A stretch of DNA of 64,000 bases from Methylobacterium aquaticum. GTDB taxonomy: Bacteria > Pseudomonadota > Alphaproteobacteria > Rhizobiales > Beijerinckiaceae. Positions 18,254-25,877 of the stretch are shown here, in pieces. Within the stretch, counting starts at the first letter, position 1, and every line of letters starts with the position of its first letter. The stretch lies in contig NZ_CP043627.1 of the NCBI RefSeq assembly GCF_016804325.1, forward strand, positions 6,479,001 to 6,543,000, given 5' to 3'. A model generated the notes under the pieces. The model was not told the DNA's origin. It made no database searches and saw only the letters and a program-made list of their open reading frames with translations. Position numbers and translations under genes: made by a program.

Positions 18254-20422
18254 TCAGGCGGCTCGGGCCGCCATCTGTCCGAGCTCCCACTGGAACCGCT
18301 CGTCGGCCTGGCGGAGGCGGCGGGGCAGGCTGCGCACGCCATCGACCGACCCAGCGTAGGCGGCGATGGACCCGACGACGCCGGCGGCGTGGCGAAGCGC
18401 GACGGCGCCGTGGTCGCGCAGGGCGACGCCGGCGTTGACCACCGACAGGCGCAGGACGCCCTGGAGTTCCTCGTCGAGGCGGGCGACCATCGCGAGCGCC
18501 GGCGCCTTCCACCACCGCAGGACGCGCCGTAATCCCTCGGCCACGTCGTCAACGGTCGCGGGGCTGGCGAACTCGTCGAGGTCTTCCTCGCGCGTGTCCT
18601 CGACGTCGAGGCCCATGTAGACCGACCGAAGCGCCTTCAGCGCGGGCCGCACTTCGTTGACGCTCCAGTGGGCCTTGATCTCGTCGATCATGTCCAGGCT
18701 GAGGACCGCGTCCTTGACCAGCGTCGGGAAGAACTCTGGCGCCGGGACGGGCGCGGGCGCCGGGGCTGCGGCAGGCTTGGGGGCGCGGGGCATGACGACG
18801 ACCGGGTGCGAGTGGCGGCGGCCGGGGCGGACGGCATAGGCGTCAAGCAACACCGCCGCCTCCCATGCCTCCGGGCACGGCGCCTTCGATAAGGCGGCGC
18901 CGATGCGCCGGACCCGGTCCTTGGCGCCGGTCGCGTCCCGGCGGAGGCGGTCGGCGATGGTGCCCTTCGCCACGTAAGCGGCCCATGCCTGGTCGAGCCC
19001 GGCGTCCCGAGCGCGTTCGACGACGGTCCGGACGAGAGCCACGCCGGCCAAGGCCTGGGGCGAGAGGCGCCCGTAGACGTAGCTCTGCGCCGCCTGCTCG
19101 ACCGCGCCGGCCAGGACAAGGCTGTCGCCCTGCACCGGCTCGCCGGCCCCGTCCCAGACCGCCGAGAACGCTTCCGCCGCCCCGTCCTGCCCGGCGGCGG
19201 CGAGCGTCACCCACACGTCGTCATGCCCGGCTTGGGACGCGGCGACGCGGCACACCGCCTTGGCGATCTCGCCTTCCTCGGTGCCCCACAGCCCCTGCCG
19301 GGCCGCGACGAGGCCGCGGGACAGAACCGTGACGCGACGGCGCCCGCGCTTGGGGGTGACGGCGCCGTCGACGATGGACTGGAGCTTCTCCCCCTTGGGG
19401 AGCTTCCGGCCGCGCCCGACGACGACGTGGCTACCGACGATGGCGACGTGCAGCGCGATGTCGGCGGCCGCGATGGCTTCCGCGGCGACACGCAGCCGGC
19501 GGACATGCTGGCGATGGCCCGCCGCCGTCCGGGCCGGGGCCCAGAGTTTCCCGGCGAGGGCGACCGTCTCGACGACCGAGATGCGGTTCTGCGGGAGCTC
19601 GGCTTCGAGGGCGCCGACGAGGTTGCGGGCCGTCGGGGGAAGGCGGTCGATGGCGGCGGCGCGCCGGGGCTGGCCCTGGAGGCGCTCGACGGCGCCGCGG
19701 ACGACGGCCCGCGTCACGCCGGGCATCCCCTTCGTCGTCCGACCGTCCGTCAGGACGACGTGCTCCGTCTCCAGCCGGGCCAGGATGACGTCGATGCTGA
19801 GGCGGCGGGGCTCGCGCCCCTCATCTTCCGCCACCGACTGCTCGTAGTCCAGCACCGACCCGACCTGGAAGTCCGCCTCCTGCATCCCGGACCGGGTCCG
19901 GTTCGGGCGGACGATGGCGGGGCGGCCCGGCTTCATCCTCCCCGAGTACTCGGTCACGGCGTCGACGACGGCGATCCGCTCCTCGTCGGTGCACGCCTGC
20001 CCGGGAACGGCGACGAAGGCTGCGGCCTCGCGCTCGACATACGACCGGAGCCGAACGCGGTCGACATTGAGGTTCCGATGGTCCTTCCGGCCCTTCGTTG
20101 CCTGAGCCTGCCGCTGCAGGTCCGCCTTCGCCCACGCCTTGCCCTTCGGGCTCATGGCGTCGAACAAGCGCTTCCGCGCGGCGCTCTGGACACGCACCGG
20201 CATGGCGACGCAGAACCGCGTGATGGACTGGCAAGTGCCCTCGATGATGGCGTCGGTGAGTTCCCCGACGCCGCCGCCGGCCACGTGCCGCTTCACGGCC
20301 TCGCCGAGGAACGTCGTCATGGCCTCCTCCGTGACAGGGGCGCCGGTCTTACGGTGGACGCGGCCCACGAAGGCGTAGGCCTGGCGGCGGAGCGTATCGA
20401 AGATCTCGACCGACGCTGACAC
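18254..20422 (-). CDS. Orphan protein, 722 aa
   Basis: A long, well-formed frame starting MSASVEIFDTLRRQAYAFVGR. It is almost entirely helical and Ala/Arg/Asp-rich, with a Pro/Ala linker at about 545-565 (PKPAAAPAPAPVPAPEFF) that divides it into a large N-terminal and a roughly 155-residue C-terminal part. No Walker motif, nuclease motif or membrane segment is seen. The N-terminal part has a basic stretch (KGRKDHRNLNVDRVRLRSYVERE). Codon use matches the surroundings. It is transcribed away from a tandem-repeat region directly upstream and is followed by a coiled-coil gene. I do not recognise the family. Confidence 0.7.
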   Translation of the reverse strand: MSASVEIFDTLRRQAYAFVGRVHRKTGAPVTEEAMTTFLGEAVKRHVAGGGVGELTDAIIEGTCQSITRFCVAMPVRVQSAARKRLFDAMSPKGKAWAKADLQRQAQATKGRKDHRNLNVDRVRLRSYVEREAAAFVAVPGQACTDEERIAVVDAVTEYSGRMKPGRPAIVRPNRTRSGMQEADFQVGSVLDYEQSVAEDEGREPRRLSIDVILARLETEHVVLTDGRTTKGMPGVTRAVVRGAVERLQGQPRRAAAIDRLPPTARNLVGALEAELPQNRISVVETVALAGKLWAPARTAAGHRQHVRRLRVAAEAIAAADIALHVAIVGSHVVVGRGRKLPKGEKLQSIVDGAVTPKRGRRRVTVLSRGLVAARQGLWGTEEGEIAKAVCRVAASQAGHDDVWVTLAAAGQDGAAEAFSAVWDGAGEPVQGDSLVLAGAVEQAAQSYVYGRLSPQALAGVALVRTVVERARDAGLDQAWAAYVAKGTIADRLRRDATGAKDRVRRIGAALSKAPCPEAWEAAVLLDAYAVRPGRRHSHPVVVMPRAPKPAAAPAPAPVPAPEFFPTLVKDAVLSLDMIDEIKAHWSVNEVRPALKALRSVYMGLDVEDTREEDLDEFASPATVDDVAEGLRRVLRWWKAPALAMVARLDEELQGVLRLSVVNAGVALRDHGAVALRHAAGVVGSIAAYAGSVDGVRSLPRRLRQADERFQWELGQMAARAA

Positions 20423-20456
20423 GGAGAGGACGTAGCTCCGGGGACCTATTCCCCAC

Positions 20457-20868
20457 GACTACTATACGGGCGCATCCGCATACCGCAACGCTCAATCGCG
20501 CATTTCGTCTACGGAAACGCACGATTTCCGGACCTCGGGGTTGTCACGCCCGGTTGCCGGAAGCCCCCGCAGCGGGCCTAGACCGCACCCGGGGATGAGG
20601 CCCCGACCCGCGGGTCACCCGACCGACCCTACCTTTCCCCGACTTCTATACCCCTCCATCCGCATGACCGCTCCCGTTCCCCACGGGAGAACCCCGGTTC
20701 GAGTTGTCACGCCCGGGTCCCGGTAGGCCATGCGCCGCCCCCCGGGATGGGAACCCGACCCGCGGGTCACCCGACCGACCGTGCCTTTCCCCCGACTTCT
20801 ATACCAGCCCATCCGCATGAGCCGTCCCATCCCTCTCGGGAAACCCCCGGTTCAGGTTGTCACGCCCC
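20457..20868. repeat. Imperfect tandem repeat, about 153-163 bp unit
   Basis: Three markers recur in order. GACTWCTATAC followed by CATCCGCAT occurs at 20457, 20641 and 20794. GTTGTCACGCCC occurs at 20540, 20703 and 20856. A block around GACCCGCGGGTC, itself a perfect palindrome, occurs at 20605 and 20757. The last two units are nearly identical; the first is diverged. One unit also holds a hairpin (CTCCCGT, five-base loop, ACGGGAG at 20671-20689). The array fills the space upstream of the 722-residue gene. It could be a regulatory array, a replication or partition site, or simple duplication. Confidence 0.8.
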
Positions 20869-20918
20869 CGGGGATGAGGGCCCGATCCCGGAGCTACCCT
20901 TGACCCAAGGCCGAGGGG

Positions 20919-21212
20919 ATGGCCCCGGGAAAGGACGAAACCCTCGGTCCATCCCAGGCTGCGCCTTTTCGCGAAGCATTCCTTGCCGCGACCGCCGGTT
21001 GCGACTGGAAGGCCCTTCACGAATCCGGGGCGCGGTCCTTCAATCCGCGAATGGAATCGGCGCCCGCCCAATGCGTTAGCTTGCCCCCGCCTCTCAAGGG
21101 CAGCGGGTCCCGCCACAAGCGGGCGAACCTCGCCTTGGCGGAGCGCGTCGGCGCCGAGTGCCTTAGCGACATGGAGGCCGACCGCGATCTCAACGCTCGG
21201 AGGGCGGCGTGA
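20919..21212 (+). CDS. Small hypothetical protein, 97 aa, first of a phage-type cassette
   Basis: Begins MAPGKDETLGPSQAAPFREAF at an ATG in GAGGGGATGG. It is soluble, with a basic middle and an acidic helical end (ALAERVGAECLSDMEADRDL). Its stop overlaps the GTG start of the next gene by 4 bases (GTGA), which is good evidence that both are translated. It resembles the short, tightly packed unknown genes of temperate phages. No family is recognised. Confidence 0.5.
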   Translation: MAPGKDETLGPSQAAPFREAFLAATAGCDWKALHESGARSFNPRMESAPAQCVSLPPPLKGSGSRHKRANLALAERVGAECLSDMEADRDLNARRAA

Positions 21213-21406
21213 CCATCCATCTCGGCCTCTGGGCCTTCCCCATCCTCGCGACGCTCGCGCTTCTGGGCTGGGCGTTCCTGATGCCGATGCCGCGGCCCCA
21301 GGGCGGCGCCTACGACTTCGGCGGCCTGCTGACCGCGGGCTTCAGGGCGGCCGTCGTCCTTGTCGGTACGCTCGTCGCCTGGCTGGTGTGGGCGCTGGTG
21401 CGATGA
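21209..21406 (+). CDS. Small membrane protein, 65 aa
   Basis: GTG start with GGAGGG six bases upstream. Two hydrophobic helices (about 5-25 and 40-63) flank a short loop containing PMPRPQGGAYDFGG. It overlaps the previous gene by 4 bases and the next gene by 4 bases (ATGA), so it is part of a coupled cassette. Small two-helix proteins of this kind are common in phage modules; its function is unknown. Confidence 0.6.
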   Translation: MTIHLGLWAFPILATLALLGWAFLMPMPRPQGGAYDFGGLLTAGFRAAVVLVGTLVAWLVWALVR

Positions 21407-21618
21407 GCCAGTCCCGCCGCATGTCGCTGGCCGAGACGCTCGCCAACACCGGCTCCGGGATGCTGCTGTCCTGGCTGATCGGCCTCGTCGTCTACCCGCT
21501 GTTCGGGTTCGCCGTCCACCCCGGCCAGGCCCTCGCCCTGACTGCGATCTTCACCGTCGTCTCGGTCGCCCGCGGCTACGCCTGGCGCCGGGCGTTCGAG
21601 CGCCTCGGGAGGTCCTGA
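21403..21618 (+). CDS. Small phage-type membrane protein (DUF7220-like), 71 aa
   Basis: Starts MSQSRRMSLAETLANTGSG at the ATG overlapping the previous stop. Two hydrophobic segments are present, and the middle reads LVVYPLFGFAVHPGQALALT. The end is FTVVSVARGYAWRRAFERLG. The order P-L-F-G-F, then S-V-A-R-x-Y-x-x-R-R, matches a family of short phage membrane proteins that I know as DUF7220. The match is from memory of the pattern, not a search. It is coupled to the next gene through TGATG. Confidence 0.65.
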   Translation: MSQSRRMSLAETLANTGSGMLLSWLIGLVVYPLFGFAVHPGQALALTAIFTVVSVARGYAWRRAFERLGRS

Positions 21619-22078
21619 TGGCCATCGTCGAACCCGATTACCGCCTGCCGGCCGCCTCGACGGAGACGTGGGCGCCGGTGCCGGCTGAGAACCCGAAGAC
21701 GGGCGCCGGCCGGCTCAAGCCAGAGCCGCACCTCATCTCGCCGGTGGCGCTGCTCTGGCTGAACGCCGCGCTGGAGAACGGCGCGATCAAGTACGGGCCG
21801 TTCAACTGAGGGACGCGCCGATCCCGGTGAACACGTACCTGTCCGCCATGAAGCGGCACATCGACGAGTTCGCCATCGGCGTCGACCGGGCCTGGGATAG
21901 CGGCGTCCCGCACCTCGCCCACGTCGCGGCCGGGTGCATCATCCTCCTCGACGCCATGCACGCCGGCATCGTCATCGACGACCGCTACGCCGTCCCGGGC
22001 TTCGAGGACGTGCTGCGCGAGGTCGCCGCCCTCAAGGCCGGGTGGGTCGCCGACAAGGCCGTGCGCGACGCCGCATGA
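21618..22078 (+). pseudogene. Frameshifted dATP/dGTP diphosphohydrolase-like phage gene (DUF5664 type)
   Basis: The first frame reads MAIVEPDYRLP... through HLISPVALLWLNAALENGAIKYGPFN and stops at 21807-21809. The next frame continues RDAPIPVNTYLSAMKRHIDEF and GVPHLAHVAAGCIILLDAMHAGIVIDDR. In the phage family called dATP/dGTP diphosphohydrolase (DUF5664), KYGPFNW is followed directly by R and later by SGVPHLAH-A-N-AILLDA. Adding one G at 21808 restores KYGPFNWRDAPIPV and a single protein of about 153 residues. The gene is therefore broken by one missing base, or the assembly is. Metal-binding HD-type residues were not checked. Confidence 0.75.
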
Positions 22079-22191
22079 CGAACCCCCAACGGCGGACGCC
22101 ATTTCAACAACGCCTTCACCCCACCCCTGTTGGTGAAATGGTTGGGGGTGGCTTCGTCAGCGCGCCGCGGCCCGGGTCACGAAAAAGCTGA
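22075..22191 (+). CDS. Possible 38-residue peptide at the end of the phage cassette
   Basis: An ATG overlaps the preceding stop (ATGA) and opens a 38-codon frame, MTNPQRRTPFQQRLHPTP... ending PGSRKS. The frame covers the left and right arms of a large inverted repeat, so the coding pattern may be accidental. Kept only because of the coupled start. Confidence 0.25.
   Translation: MTNPQRRTPFQQRLHPTPVGEMVGGGFVSAPRPGSRKS
22082..22149. repeat. Imperfect inverted repeat (large hairpin)
   Basis: The left arm (ACCCCCAAC at 22082-22090 and CCATTTCAACAAC at 22099-22111) pairs with the right arm (GTTGGTGAAATGGTTGGGGGT, 22129-22149). The pairing has one mismatch and an 8-base insertion in the left arm. 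It lies right after the phage cassette. No T-run follows, so it is not a standard terminator. Confidence 0.7.
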
Positions 22192-22419
22192 CCGAAGGGT
22201 CGATTTCCCCATTGTGCCGTGCTCCCCGCACACGCGGGATGCTACCGTGATGCTCGGAGATGCTCACGGTGACACGCGGGGAGCCCGCCGCGGCCCATCC
22301 GGCCACCGCCATCCCCAGGCGCACAGCGCCAGCGTCGTCGCGCACGTCCGATCCATCGCCAGGTCCTCCGTCCCCGGCATGATCGCGGTTCCCGGGCAAG
22401 GCGCCATGGCGCGGGGGCC

Positions 22420-22860
22420 TCAGTCGCCCGTGGATAGCTGGCCGACGCCTGAGGCGCACCGCGCGTCGGTGAACTGGGACGGCAGGTCGAGCTCGGCGCC
22501 CCGCAGGGTCAGGATGAAGTTCTCCCTGACGCCCTCAACGACGTACGTGCCGCCGAGGCCAGGGCCGCGGCCGCGCTCGCTCGTGCCCTTGCCGACGTGC
22601 CGCGACAGGATGCGGCCGGTGCGGGTCTCGTGCGTGCCGCACGTCACGGTGACGGTCCACGACGAGCCCGCCGGCGTGGCCTCGACGGTGGCGTAGCGCG
22701 TGACGCCGCGGCCCCCGGGGGCCTGCACGCCGTAGTGCCAGATGTCCCCGCGCTGGGGGAACGTGGGCTCATCGGCGTGGCTGGTAGCGACGTAGCTCGC
22801 AGTCAACAGGGGGACGACGATGAGGCGGGTGACCGGGTGGTCGAGAATAGCGCTGATCAC
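22420..22860 (-). CDS. Secreted small protein, 146 aa
   Basis: The GTG at 22860 (VISAILDHPVTRLIVVPLLTA) is chosen because it begins a classical signal peptide: a basic start, a hydrophobic core and a cleavage site at TSHA-DEP (about residue 30). The mature part (about 116 residues) is beta-rich with two Cys (VTCGTHE and ARCASG), which may form a disulphide in the periplasm. The upstream part of the same open frame is not protein-like. The ribosome site is weak. No family is recognised. Confidence 0.55.
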   Translation of the reverse strand: MISAILDHPVTRLIVVPLLTASYVATSHADEPTFPQRGDIWHYGVQAPGGRGVTRYATVEATPAGSSWTVTVTCGTHETRTGRILSRHVGKGTSERGRGPGLGGTYVVEGVRENFILTLRGAELDLPSQFTDARCASGVGQLSTGD

Positions 22861-22895
22861 GACAGGTGCTCTAGGAACGGGGTCGGGGATGCCAC

Positions 22896-23163
22896 CTAGG
22901 CCGAGCGGTCCGGCTCGAACCAGGAGATGTGCACACTGATGACGGGCACTCCGTCGGCGAGGAGGCGCCCGTCGCCATCTGGGATCGAAGTGAAGCCGGC
23001 GAGCGCCGGGCGGTCTGGGCGCGTCGGTGGGAAACTCCCGCGCGAGGGCACAGACCTCGTGGAGCCGGCGGACCTTGACGCGGGCTAGGGCGACCGGCCG
23101 GACGACGAGGATGACGTTGCACAGGACCACGACCTCGACGTGGGCGACGGCCCGGTCGCCCAT
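22896..23163 (-). pseudogene. Frameshifted small gene with a WFEPDRSA end
   Basis: From the ATG at 23163 one frame reads MGDRAVAHVEVVVLCNVILV... to EFPTDAP. The neighbouring frame then reads RPALAGFTSIPDGDGRLLADG and ends HISWFEPDRSA at 22896. Removing one G from the run at 23017-23019 joins them into a protein of about 88 residues. The WFEPD-SA ending recurs in a second broken gene near 25.7 kb, so the reading is probably right. The alternative is a short intact gene starting at a GTG at 23051 (51 residues). Function unknown. Confidence 0.4.
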
Positions 23164-23731
23164 GCCGACGGGTCAGCACCGCCGCCGGGTATGGCAGTCT
23201 AACCTTGCCGTCACAACGACGACGGCTGCTTAGGGATGCGGGCGTACGCATTGTCGATAGCCACGACCCACGCCTCCAGGCGGGCGACCTCGTCCTTTTT
23301 CATGACGCCCCTAGCCAACGCATCCCGGTGCCGCAGGATGTTCTCCCTGCCGCGACGCCCGACGAAGTCGGGGACGACACCCGCCTGCCAGGCGGCATGC
23401 AGGCGGTCGGCTGCTACAGGAATTTTGTCCAGGAGATCTACATACTTTTCCGGACTGACGTAGCGAGAGCGGGACTTGCGCTTCCGCATCGGGGGCGGCG
23501 AAAGCTCGTTATTGGTTGCCTTAGCAACCGACGCGGCTTCCGTGGCCTCCTTTTCCTCACGCTTCACGCATTCCTGGGCAATAATATGCCGGTTTACGAC
23601 CGCCAGGACAGCCGATACGTCTCTGGGGTGCATCTCCTCGACGCACAGGTCGCAGAGAAGGAGTCTCACCTTCTCCAGCGCGGCGATGCGCTGACGAGGG
23701 GTCAGTTCGGTTGTATCGACCCACGTGTTAG

Positions 23732-23744
23732 CATTACAGTTGCA
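23732..23744 (+). repeat. Left terminal inverted repeat of the IS
   Basis: CATTACAGTTGCA, exact complement of the right end, preceded by the TTAG target duplication. Confidence 0.9.
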
Positions 23745-23824
23745 TTTGCCTCTTAAGGTGAGCTTGGCGGGCAGCGGCTTGGTGAGCGCGCCGCCACGCT
23801 GACCAAGCGATGACGAGAGCCGGT

Positions 23825-25075
23825 TCAATGCGCCGTTGCGCGAGCCGGATCGCGACGCGCCGGATCTCCTGTAGCGACCAGGGCAAGGGCGAGCTTGGCC
23901 CTTCGCTCGGTTTTTGGGGGCGGGCCGTTGGCCCGCTGTCGTACCCGCGCCAGCACCGCGAAGGCCAGCATCACCAAGCTGACGTGCCGGTGCCAGCCAT
24001 GCCAGGAGCGGGTCTCGTTGTGGTCCAGACCCAGTTCGGTCTTGCCGGTCTCGAACGCTTCCTCGATCGCCCAGCGCCGCCCCTCGACCTGAACCAGGGT
24101 CTGGAGCGACGTGCCAGCCGGGCACCAGGTGGTGAAGTAGGCGCGCTGACCATCGCTGATGCTGCGGCGGACCAGCAGTCCACGTGTCCACACCTCTGAA
24201 CGGGCGTCGGTCTTCTTGCCCACCTCCAGGTCGGCGAGTTCGCAGTAAGCCCAGTCGTAGAAGCGCTCGCCCTTGGTGCCCCGCCCAGCCGACAGGCGCT
24301 GCCACGCGCCAGGATCGAGCGCGTCGGCAATCGCCTCGGCCGTGCCGGCCACCTCGGGCTTGTCGATCCAGGAGTTGAAGCGGTGGCTCGCGGCAACCCC
24401 GAGGACGTAGCCCTTGGCCTTGCGCCGCAGCGCCATCTCAATCTCGCCGACCCCGTACACGCTGTCGGCCGCCACCCAGGCAAACGGCACGTCCGCCGCG
24501 ATGGCCCGCTCGATCATCGTCAGCGCCAGTTGCGGCTTGGTCGCGAAGGCCAGCGTCTCCGGCACGTGCGTAGCCGACCGGCGGCCCGGGTCGTCGGTCC
24601 ACGCCTTCGGCAAGTAGAGGGCGCGGTCGAGGAAAGCATGCCCTTTGGTCGACACGTAGGCTGCGAACACGCCGATCTGGCAGTTGGTGATCTTACCCGC
24701 CGAACCCGTATACTGACGATGGACGCCACAGGACGCCTTGCCCTGCTTGAGAAAACCGGTCTCGTCGAGGACCAACACAGCGTCCGGCTCGGCCAGGGTC
24801 TCGACCACGTGCTCGCGCACGACATCGCGCAGGGCATCCGCGTCCCACTGGCTACGCCCGAGCACCGCCTGCTGACGCCAGGGTCCGGGATCGCCGGCAG
24901 CCTCGGCTCGCATCCAACCCGTCTTGCGCCGTTCTGCCCCGAGCAGGCCGTCCAGGAAGGCACCGGCCGAGCGGGCGACGCTCGGCGCGGCAAACAGCGG
25001 TCGGATCTGATCCTTGGCCTCACGCAGGCTCGTCGACCAGATCTCCAGCATCGCTTCAAGCGAGGCAGTCGGCAT
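23825..25075 (-). CDS. IS701-family transposase
   Basis: A 416-residue DDE transposase starting MPTASLEAMLEIWSTSL behind GGGAGG. The catalytic acidic residues lie in VLVLDETGFLKQG (first Asp), AWVAADSVYG (second Asp) and AIEEAFETGKTELGLDH (Glu). The segments GVHRQYTGSAGKITNCQIGV and HAFLDRALYLPKAW are hallmarks of this family. The length is normal for IS701. All motifs are present, so it is probably active. It cuts at the inverted repeats and makes the YTAR duplication. Confidence 0.93.
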   Translation of the reverse strand: MPTASLEAMLEIWSTSLREAKDQIRPLFAAPSVARSAGAFLDGLLGAERRKTGWMRAEAAGDPGPWRQQAVLGRSQWDADALRDVVREHVVETLAEPDAVLVLDETGFLKQGKASCGVHRQYTGSAGKITNCQIGVFAAYVSTKGHAFLDRALYLPKAWTDDPGRRSATHVPETLAFATKPQLALTMIERAIAADVPFAWVAADSVYGVGEIEMALRRKAKGYVLGVAASHRFNSWIDKPEVAGTAEAIADALDPGAWQRLSAGRGTKGERFYDWAYCELADLEVGKKTDARSEVWTRGLLVRRSISDGQRAYFTTWCPAGTSLQTLVQVEGRRWAIEEAFETGKTELGLDHNETRSWHGWHRHVSLVMLAFAVLARVRQRANGPPPKTERRAKLALALVATGDPARRDPARATAH

Positions 25076-25116
25076 GAAAACCTCCCATCGCTCGCCGTCA
25101 GATAGGTACTCAAACC

Positions 25117-25129
25117 TGCAACTGTAATG
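25117..25129 (-). repeat. Right terminal inverted repeat of the IS
   Basis: TGCAACTGTAATG, followed by the second copy of the TTAG target duplication at 25130-25133. Confidence 0.9.
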
Positions 25130-25261
25130 TTAGGGCTAGTGCCAGGAAGGGCGCGCGTCTCGAACTCGGTCATGAGTGGTATCCTTCAGTATAGGAGTTG
25201 GGTTGGCCCGGGACGGGGCCGCCTTGTTCGAGCGGCCTCGAAGGGCACGGCGGCCATGCGC

Positions 25262-25585
25262 TTAGAAGGGGATATCGTCGTCGGCGTCCTGCTGGCTGCT
25301 CTGCTGGACGCTCATGGGATTGAACTCCGCGAGTGCATCGGACACGAGCGCGTCGTATTCCGCCCGCATGACTGCCCAGGCTGCATCTTGCAGGCTCATC
25401 TGCCCTACGCTGTTGAGGTCGATGATCAGCGAGATGCGCATTGAAGAAGCGTCGCAGACAGCCTGGCAGCACATGCCACTCTTCCGCATTTCGCTGACGC
25501 GCTCGGCGGCGCCGCACGCCATCTCCCGGAGGATGGTGACCTCCTGACGGTGCGGAAGACCAATCTTGTTAGATCGAGACGACAT
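25262..25585 (-). CDS. Small protein with an SSB-type acidic C-terminal tip, 107 aa
   Basis: Starts MSSRSNKIGLPHRQEVTILRE with GGAGAG upstream. The body is helical, with a Cys cluster (SGMCCQAVCDASS). The last residues are SSQQDADDDIPF. The hexapeptide DDDIPF is identical to the conserved tip of bacterial single-stranded DNA-binding proteins. That tip docks exonuclease I, RecO, PriA, the chi subunit and others. The rest has no OB-fold pattern, so this is not an SSB itself. It may mimic the tip to recruit or block host repair and replication proteins; this is an inference. It is followed 88 bases later by the IS-disrupted gene. Confidence 0.7.
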   Translation of the reverse strand: MSSRSNKIGLPHRQEVTILREMACGAAERVSEMRKSGMCCQAVCDASSMRISLIIDLNSVGQMSLQDAAWAVMRAEYDALVSDALAEFNPMSVQQSSQQDADDDIPF

Positions 25586-25639
25586 CGTGACTCTCCATAG
25601 GTAGTACTTTGCGGAGGGAAGGAGCTGACCTCCCCGGGG

Positions 25640-25796
25640 GACGATGTGTGGGTGAGGGCCCAGGCCGAACCATCGGGCTCGAACCAGACGACAGCGGCGC
25701 GGGTGACGACCTCGCCCGTTTCCAGCGCCGGAAGTTGGGCTCGTCCGGGCGTTAGCCGATCTGCACCGCGTCGAGGGCGGGGGATACCTCGGTCAT
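25640..25796 (-). pseudogene. Possible broken small gene with a WFEPDGSAW motif
   Basis: An ATG at 25796 opens MTEVSPALDAVQIG and stops at once. The adjacent frame then reads LPALETGEVVTRAAVVWFEPDGSAWALTH toward 25640. The WFEPDGSAW core resembles the WFEPDRSA end of the broken gene at 22.9 kb. I read this as a decayed member of the same small family. The exact ends and the number of shifts are uncertain. Confidence 0.25.
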
Positions 25797-25877
25797 GGCG
25801 GGCGTTCCGGAAGCGGGGGGACGGGAGCCCCGGCCAGGAAAGGCCGGGGGAGGCGCGCTATTCGCGTGGGGACCGGA

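Larger units (their letters stand above)
23732..25129 (-). mobile_element. IS701-family insertion sequence, complete, 1398 bp
   Basis: The element is bounded by a perfect 13-base terminal inverted repeat, CATTACAGTTGCA at 23732-23744 and TGCAACTGTAATG at 25117-25129. It is flanked by a direct 4-base duplication TTAG at 23728-23731 and 25130-25133. IS701 elements are known to duplicate the tetranucleotide YTAR, which TTAG fits exactly. The single transposase gene fills the element and is intact. Clean ends and an exact target duplication suggest a fairly recent insertion. It interrupts a 186-residue gene. Confidence 0.93.
23211..25173 (-). pseudogene. Accessory gene split by the IS701-like element
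   Basis: The gene starts with ATG at 25173 behind GAAGGA and reads MTEFETRALPGTSPN, where the insertion sequence begins. After the element the frame continues TWVDTTELTPRQRIAALEKV to a stop at 23211. Excising the element and one copy of the 4-base duplication joins the two parts in frame as ...GTSPNTWVDT..., giving 186 residues. The protein is helical, with a Cys pair (LLLCDLCVEEMHP), a basic patch (MRKRKSRSRYV) and a C-terminal helix. It has no known family. It was part of a minus-strand run of small accessory genes. Confidence 0.85.
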
